DNA of 15,792 bases from assembly GCA_009776965.1 (NCBI GenBank), contig WRMU01000015.1, positions 1 to 15,792 of the forward strand, written 5' to 3'. Every line of letters starts with the position of its first letter. The stretch's first letter is position 1. Of the stretch, positions 14,537-15,792 are shown in pieces. Origin of the DNA: Microgenomates group bacterium. Its GTDB lineage: Bacteria > Patescibacteriota > Microgenomatia > UBA1400 > PJMF01. The translations under genes were made by a program, and so were the position numbers. The notes beneath the pieces were generated by a model, which worked only from the letters and a program-made list of their open reading frames with translations, did not search any database and had not been told where the DNA came from.

Positions 14537-14681
14537 GAGCTCGCCTAAATCGGTATTTTGACGGTTTTAATCGCCGCGCACAGCTTAAGCGCGAGTAAAA
14601 AATAATGCTCAATGGGCTTTCAGCCCATCTGCGCTTATTTTTTAATTAAAACCGCGCAAAATACTCGATTTATGTTTCGCT
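14537..14681. repeat. Nested palindromic element, copy C
   Basis: Paired segments are 14546-14552 with 14666-14672 (7 bp), 14554-14560 with 14657-14663 (7 bp), 14562-14571 with 14645-14654 (10 bp), 14596-14605 with 14635-14644 (10 bp) and an apical hairpin TGGGCT-TTC-AGCCCA (14613-14627). The core matches element B closely. The stretch 14535-14873, 339 bases without a gene, is made up of this copy, a partial second copy and degenerate end motifs. Confidence 0.9.
14596..14644. terminator. Likely bidirectional terminator within element C
   Basis: An A-rich arm and a T-rich arm (10 bp) flank a six-base-pair GC-containing hairpin, giving a stem plus T run on either strand. It lies about 60 bases after the pyruvate kinase stop and would end that transcript. 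Confidence 0.6.
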
Positions 14682-14728
14682 CAAAATCAGATTTTGCTCG
14701 ATTTGTGCTTTGCTTTAACATTTACTCA

Positions 14729-14783
14729 ATCTGCGCTTATTTTTTAATTAAAACCGCGCAAAATACTCGATTTATGCTTCGCT
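14729..14783 (+). repeat. Partial tandem copy of the right half of element C
   Basis: Bases 14729-14783 repeat 14627-14681 with a single mismatch (T14675 versus C14777), at an offset of 102 bases. Only the right half of the element is present, so it cannot form the full hairpin alone. Such a near-perfect copy points to recent duplication or to recombination between elements. Confidence 0.9.
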
Positions 14784-14829
14784 TAGCAAGTTAGGTTTTG
14801 TTCTTCTCGAGAAAAGACCGAAAATAATC

Positions 14830-14844
14830 CATTTATGCTTCGCT
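14830..14844 (+). repeat. Isolated element end motif
   Basis: CATTTATGCTTCGCT matches the right-end motif of element C (ATTTATG-T/C-TTCGCT at 14668-14681 and 14770-14783); a more degenerate copy, CGATTTGTGCTTTGCT, is at 14699-14714. Confidence 0.7.
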
Positions 14845-14861
14845 ATGTTTTTGGAGTGGTG

Positions 14862-14867
14862 TATAAT
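14862..14867 (+). promoter_or_regulatory. -10 box of the zinc-ribbon gene (leaderless type)
   Basis: TATAAT ends six bases before the ATG at 14874. Seventeen bases upstream is TTCGCT (14839-14844), a weak -35 candidate supplied by the element end motif. The six bases between, AGAAGG, are too close to the ATG to serve as a normal ribosome-binding site. Confidence 0.6.
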
Positions 14868-14873
14868 AGAAGG

Positions 14874-15107
14874 ATGACTCCAAAGAAAGGTTGGCTTGTT
14901 TATCGTTGTCGGCGTTGCGGGAAGGAAGTTAAGGTGGCGGCGGTTAATCATCTGCCGAGTGCTTTGCGGGCAGTATGCGTGAAGGGTAGTCTTTATACTG
15001 CTAATGGCAAGGAGGAGTTTGCGAGTAGACCGCATACTTGTGCTGATAAAAATGTGGGGGTGATGGATATTATTGGCGGCGAATATGAAGTAGAGACTAA
15101 AGAGTGA
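14874..15107 (+). CDS. Small zinc-ribbon-like hypothetical protein
   Basis: This 77-residue product has CRRC (Cys12, Cys15) near the start and HTC (His54, Cys56) later, with Cys35 between, so it may bind one zinc. No known family comes to mind; the C-terminal stretch VGVMDIIGGEYE looks like a short beta structure. It is basic in its first half. I take the ATG at 14874, directly after a TATAAT box, rather than an in-frame ATG at 14835 inside the repeat region. Its TGA stop overlaps a GTG at 15104 and lies just before the ATG of uppP, so the two are probably co-transcribed and translationally coupled. Whether it has any link to undecaprenyl phosphate metabolism cannot be told. Confidence 0.65.
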   Translation: MTPKKGWLVYRCRRCGKEVKVAAVNHLPSALRAVCVKGSLYTANGKEEFASRPHTCADKNVGVMDIIGGEYEVETKE

Positions 15108-15109
15108 GT

Positions 15110-15792
15110 ATGGAGGGGTTGCAGATTTTAGTTTTAAGCGTGGTGCAGGCAATTACTGAGTTTCTGCCGGTTAGTTCTACAGCGCATTTGATTTTGACCA
15201 GCAGATTACTTGGAGTGCCCCAGAGTGATTTTTGGGGCAGCTTTAATATTTTTATTCAATTGGGGTCCATACTAGCAGTCTTGGTTTTGTTTGGGAAAAA
15301 AGTATGGGAACAGAAGGAAAAGAAATGGCAGCTTTTAGCAGCTTTTGTGCCGACGATGATTTTAGGGGTGGTGGCGCATGGTTTTGTGAAGGAGGTGTTG
15401 TTTAAGGGGCAGGCGGTGACGGGGTGGGCGCTTATTGTTGGTGGAATTGGATTTATTGTTTGGACGAATAATAGTTGTCGTTCTTTTCTTGCTTCGGTTC
15501 GACTTAAAAAAAACCCAGAAGATATCACTTCCACTCAACTTCGGTCAGACGCTTCCGCCACGCGGGAGACCCCAACCCCGCTTGGCTCCTTGTCTGACTC
15601 CCGCCTGAAATCAGGCGGAGCTCGTTTCGTGGAAGGACATCCTCTGGATTTTTTTCATAAATACAAAAAATACGCCGCCATAGGACTCATCCAATGCCTT
15701 GCCTTCATCCCAGGGGTGTCGCGGTCGGCGGCGACAATTTTTGGGGGCAGGGCGATGGGGTTGAAACAAAAAGAAGCGGTGGAGTTTTTCTT
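15110..15792 (+). CDS. uppP: Undecaprenyl-diphosphatase, 5' part, with in-frame insertion
   Basis: The first 227 residues of UppP/BacA are present; the gene runs off the right edge. This membrane enzyme removes a phosphate from undecaprenyl diphosphate to recycle the wall-lipid carrier. The two signature blocks are TEFLPVSSTAHL (16-27) and PGVSRSAATIFGG (201-213), the second with Ala where Gly is usual. Membrane segments lie at about 47-62, 75-92, 105-119 and 187-200. Between the last two, where other UppP proteins have about 20-25 residues, this one has nearly 70 hydrophilic residues (about 121-187). The DNA for that loop is palindromic and C-rich, unlike its surroundings, yet keeps the frame. 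The start may be ATG 15110 or GTG 15104, which overlaps the previous stop. Confidence 0.88.
   Translation, partial: MEGLQILVLSVVQAITEFLPVSSTAHLILTSRLLGVPQSDFWGSFNIFIQLGSILAVLVLFGKKVWEQKEKKWQLLAAFVPTMILGVVAHGFVKEVLFKGQAVTGWALIVGGIGFIVWTNNSCRSFLASVRLKKNPEDITSTQLRSDASATRETPTPLGSLSDSRLKSGGARFVEGHPLDFFHKYKKYAAIGLIQCLAFIPGVSRSAATIFGGRAMGLKQKEAVEFF
15528..15635. repeat. In-frame palindromic insertion within uppP
   Basis: Nested inverted repeats are CTTCCAC (15528-15534) with GTGGAAG (15629-15635), GTCAGAC (15544-15550) with GTCTGAC (15592-15598), GCGGG (15562-15566) with CCCGC (15577-15581), and a perfect hairpin CCGCCTGA-AA-TCAGGCGG (15601-15618). The outer limits span 108 bases, exactly 36 codons. 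Base composition is GC-rich and C-rich on the coding strand, unlike the rest of the gene. The translated part falls in a cytosolic or external loop. Confidence 0.75.

Noticed and set aside
14612..14794. Short frame with a duplicated peptide (ICAYFLIKTAQNTRFM twice)
   Set aside because: The duplicated peptide is produced by the duplicated DNA repeat in element C; there is no sign of a gene.
14537..14844. CRISPR array
   Set aside because: The repeats are few, unequal, palindromic over more than 100 bases and have no regular unique spacers; no cas gene is near.
15256..15534. Minus-strand open frame across uppP
   Set aside because: It lies over a clear UppP coding region and has no recognisable domain or start signal.

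Overview
Likely organism. The window looks like a small-genome bacterium, most plausibly Patescibacteria (Candidate Phyla Radiation). This is an inference from several things: tight packing with overlapping genes; many start codons 6-10 nt after a TATAAT-like box, as in leaderless transcripts; two tRNA genes without encoded CCA; a compact primary sigma factor; and a gene mix of HIT, HD, UlaG-like, NadE, GH57 with a glycosyltransferase, VTC/DUF4956/CotH and UppP. I cannot name a lineage from the sequence alone. TAA, TAG and TGA all end genes here, so the genetic code appears standard.

Layout. 1-2475: the 3' part of a HIT gene meets an HD hydrolase tail-to-tail. The HD gene diverges from a metallo-beta-lactamase-fold hydrolase, which is followed by a cytidine-deaminase-fold protein and NadE in overlapping order. 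3189-4260: a membrane-anchored SleB-like protein with a consensus promoter, a strong ribosome-binding site and its own terminator. 4282-7131: a GT4-type glycosyltransferase and a GH57 glucan enzyme on the minus strand, bounded on both sides by palindromic intergenic elements. 7147-8399: rpoD (minus) and tRNA-Leu(GAG) (plus), with overlapping opposed -10 boxes between them. 8413-12276: a CotH-like surface protein diverging from a VTC-domain protein and a DUF4956 membrane protein, a gene neighbourhood that recurs in bacteria. 12283-13052: another palindromic element, a coiled-coil protein and tRNA-Gly(UCC). 13110-14534: pyruvate kinase broken by one in-frame TAG. 14537-14844: a repeat-rich intergenic region. 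14874-15792: a small zinc-ribbon-like protein and the 5' part of uppP, which carries an in-frame palindromic insertion.

How the genes fit together. GT4 and GH57 overlap by 8 nt and probably make or remodel an intracellular alpha-glucan. VTC, DUF4956 and CotH probably form an envelope-associated system of unresolved function. The first cluster is nucleotide and NAD metabolism. Cell-wall functions are represented by the SleB-like protein and UppP.

Most unusual signals: (1) a family of nested palindromic intergenic elements, two copies of which differ by paired, structure-preserving substitutions; (2) a roughly 108-nt palindromic insertion inside uppP that keeps the reading frame; (3) an amber codon in the middle of pyruvate kinase; (4) start codons placed directly after -10 boxes at many genes, including face-to-face promoters.
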